NCBI RefSeq assembly: GCF_004135385.1
Contig: NZ_CP035493.1
Coordinates: 2,170,001 to 2,234,000, forward strand
Length of the DNA stretch: 64,000 bases
Reading direction: 5' to 3'
From: Xylanimonas protaetiae
GTDB lineage: Bacteria > Actinomycetota > Actinomycetes > Actinomycetales > Cellulomonadaceae
The position numbers were made by a program, and so were the translations under genes. Below, one piece after another: positions 63,205 to 64,000 of this stretch (position 1 is its first letter; each line of letters starts with the position of its first letter). Below the pieces are notes generated by a model. That model did no database searches. It was not told where the DNA came from and saw nothing but the letters and a program-made list of their open reading frames with translations.

Positions 63205-64000
63205 CCTTGGGCGACTCATCAGGGACCGTCGCGAGGCGACCGGCCTCGACCAAAGGGCGCTTGCTGCTCAGCTAGGGGTAGGCCAGCAGGCCGTGAGTGG
63301 TTGGGAGCGAGGCCAGTCGCGACCCAGGCGCGCAATGCTCGCCGAAATCGCGCGGATCCTTGTGGTCGAGGAGGATGCGCTCGTCGACGCTGGCGAGTAC
63401 CCGCCGACCGCATCGGGTGTCCGGCCCGCGGTCCGGCCTCTCACACGCGCCCTTCCGCTTGAAGAGTTGAGCGAGGAGCGGTTTGAAGACTTTCTGGCCG
63501 AAGTGATGAGCAGATTGTTCCCAGACGGCCACGCGAGCCGGTTCGGGGGGCGCGGCCACAAGCAGCACGGCATCGACATCCTCGTCGCCGCTGGTGGCCA
63601 GAACCTGGCGACAGGCCAGTGCAAGCGGCACCGTGAGTTTGGGCCCGCGGCCGTTCGCCACGCGATCGCGGAGGTGACGATTACAGCGCCAAAGAACTAC
63701 CTGTTCCTCTCGCGGCCTATCGCCACACCGGCGGCGCGCAGCGAGGTTGGTAATCACGCGAACTGGGAGATTTGGGACGGCGAAGATATATCACGGTACG
63801 TGCGGAATCTGCCGCGCGAACAGGCCCTGAGGCTCGTCGACACCTACTTCCCTGGCCACCGTGAATCGTTCCTCGGCATTCCGTCACCAGGTCCGTGGCT
63901 ATCTCCGGAAGACCACTTCGACGCCACCCCCACCACGATCTTCAACCATGAGTGGACCCTGGCCGGCCGCCGCCGTCAGCTCGATGAACTCGTCGCTGCT
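63194..64000 (+). CDS. XRE HTH-Mrr-like nuclease, possible STAND NTPase (3' partial)
   Basis: The first 269 residues of a protein running past the window. Residues 4-60 are an XRE/Cro HTH (RREATGLDQRALAAQLGVGQ then QAVSGWERG). About 90-200 are an Mrr-like restriction endonuclease domain: GGRGHKQHGIDILVAAGG with D128, then TGQCKRHREFG with Q142 and K144 (QxK). The stretch to 250 (FPGHRESFLGIPSPGPWLSP) is conserved-looking. The end HEWTLAGRRRQLDELVAA resembles the entry to a P-loop STAND/AAA ATPase, but no Walker A is in view. Codons such as CTA, GTA, ATA and AGA differ from the neighbours, indicating transfer. Role as antiphage defence is inferred. Confidence 0.8.
   Translation, partial: MYADLGRLIRDRREATGLDQRALAAQLGVGQQAVSGWERGQSRPRRAMLAEIARILVVEEDALVDAGEYPPTASGVRPAVRPLTRALPLEELSEERFEDFLAEVMSRLFPDGHASRFGGRGHKQHGIDILVAAGGQNLATGQCKRHREFGPAAVRHAIAEVTITAPKNYLFLSRPIATPAARSEVGNHANWEIWDGEDISRYVRNLPREQALRLVDTYFPGHRESFLGIPSPGPWLSPEDHFDATPTTIFNHEWTLAGRRRQLDELVAA

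Overview
The window is about 73-75% G+C, dense and mostly housekeeping. Actinobacterial markers are mshB (mycothiol), the 55-aa DUF3117 protein, actinobacterial-type DapD, an acyl-CoA carboxylase with an epsilon subunit, the SigE/zinc anti-sigma pair, and many leaderless genes (a TANNNT box 5-8 nt before ATG/GTG). I infer a member of the Micrococcales, perhaps Cellulomonadaceae or Promicromonosporaceae. Gene content and order recall two separate Mycobacterium tuberculosis neighbourhoods (roughly Rv1170-Rv1224 and Rv3279-Rv3336, from memory), joined here near tatB/trpS.

Layout. 1-6.5 kb: mshB end, a small membrane protein, a VanW protein, and an aromatic amino acid run (ACT protein, pheA, tyrA). 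6.5-16.5 kb: fdxA-dapC, gltA, the dapD/dapE divergon (lysine/meso-DAP), LOG-family protein, a FolP2-like protein, DUF3117, O-methyltransferase. 16.6-21.7 kb: sigE-anti-sigma, tatB, trpS, a 2H phosphoesterase, YihY, and an AbiEi-type gene between two copies of a repeat. 21.9-25.3 kb: sdhCDAB (minus strand). 25.5-37.5 kb: an M20 amidohydrolase, then a nucleoside uptake and salvage cluster (BMP lipoprotein, ATPase, two permeases, cdd, deoA, two unknowns, add, deoC); punA and a phosphosugar mutase (41.5-44.1 kb) complete the route from nucleosides to central metabolism. 38.5-41.4 kb: a pyruvyltransferase-like/GT8 fusion. 46.2-49.7 kb: efeUOB iron uptake behind a DtxR/IdeR-like box. 49.7-52.3 kb: Nudix, MFS, GyrI-like. 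52.4-62.3 kb: acyl-CoA carboxylase alpha, Maf, AEC transporter, DUF885, AccE, unknown, AccD, BirA, class III cyclase.

The character changes at 62910. A SRAP (HMCES/YedK-type) gene is cut off after its conserved core and followed by more A+T-rich DNA of different codon use. From 63194 to the window end an open frame encodes an XRE-type HTH joined to an Mrr-like nuclease, with the start of a possible STAND NTPase module. This looks like the edge of a horizontally acquired, probably defence-related, island and is the most novel part of the window.

Three genes (3580-4475, 15901-16466, 25565-26763) each carry an apparent one-base deletion in a C-run of the coding strand. Restoring one C heals each, so base-calling error is at least as likely as true gene decay. 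No tRNA, rRNA, CRISPR array, transposase or integrase was seen. Several intergenic gaps are filled by long palindromes of different sequence families.
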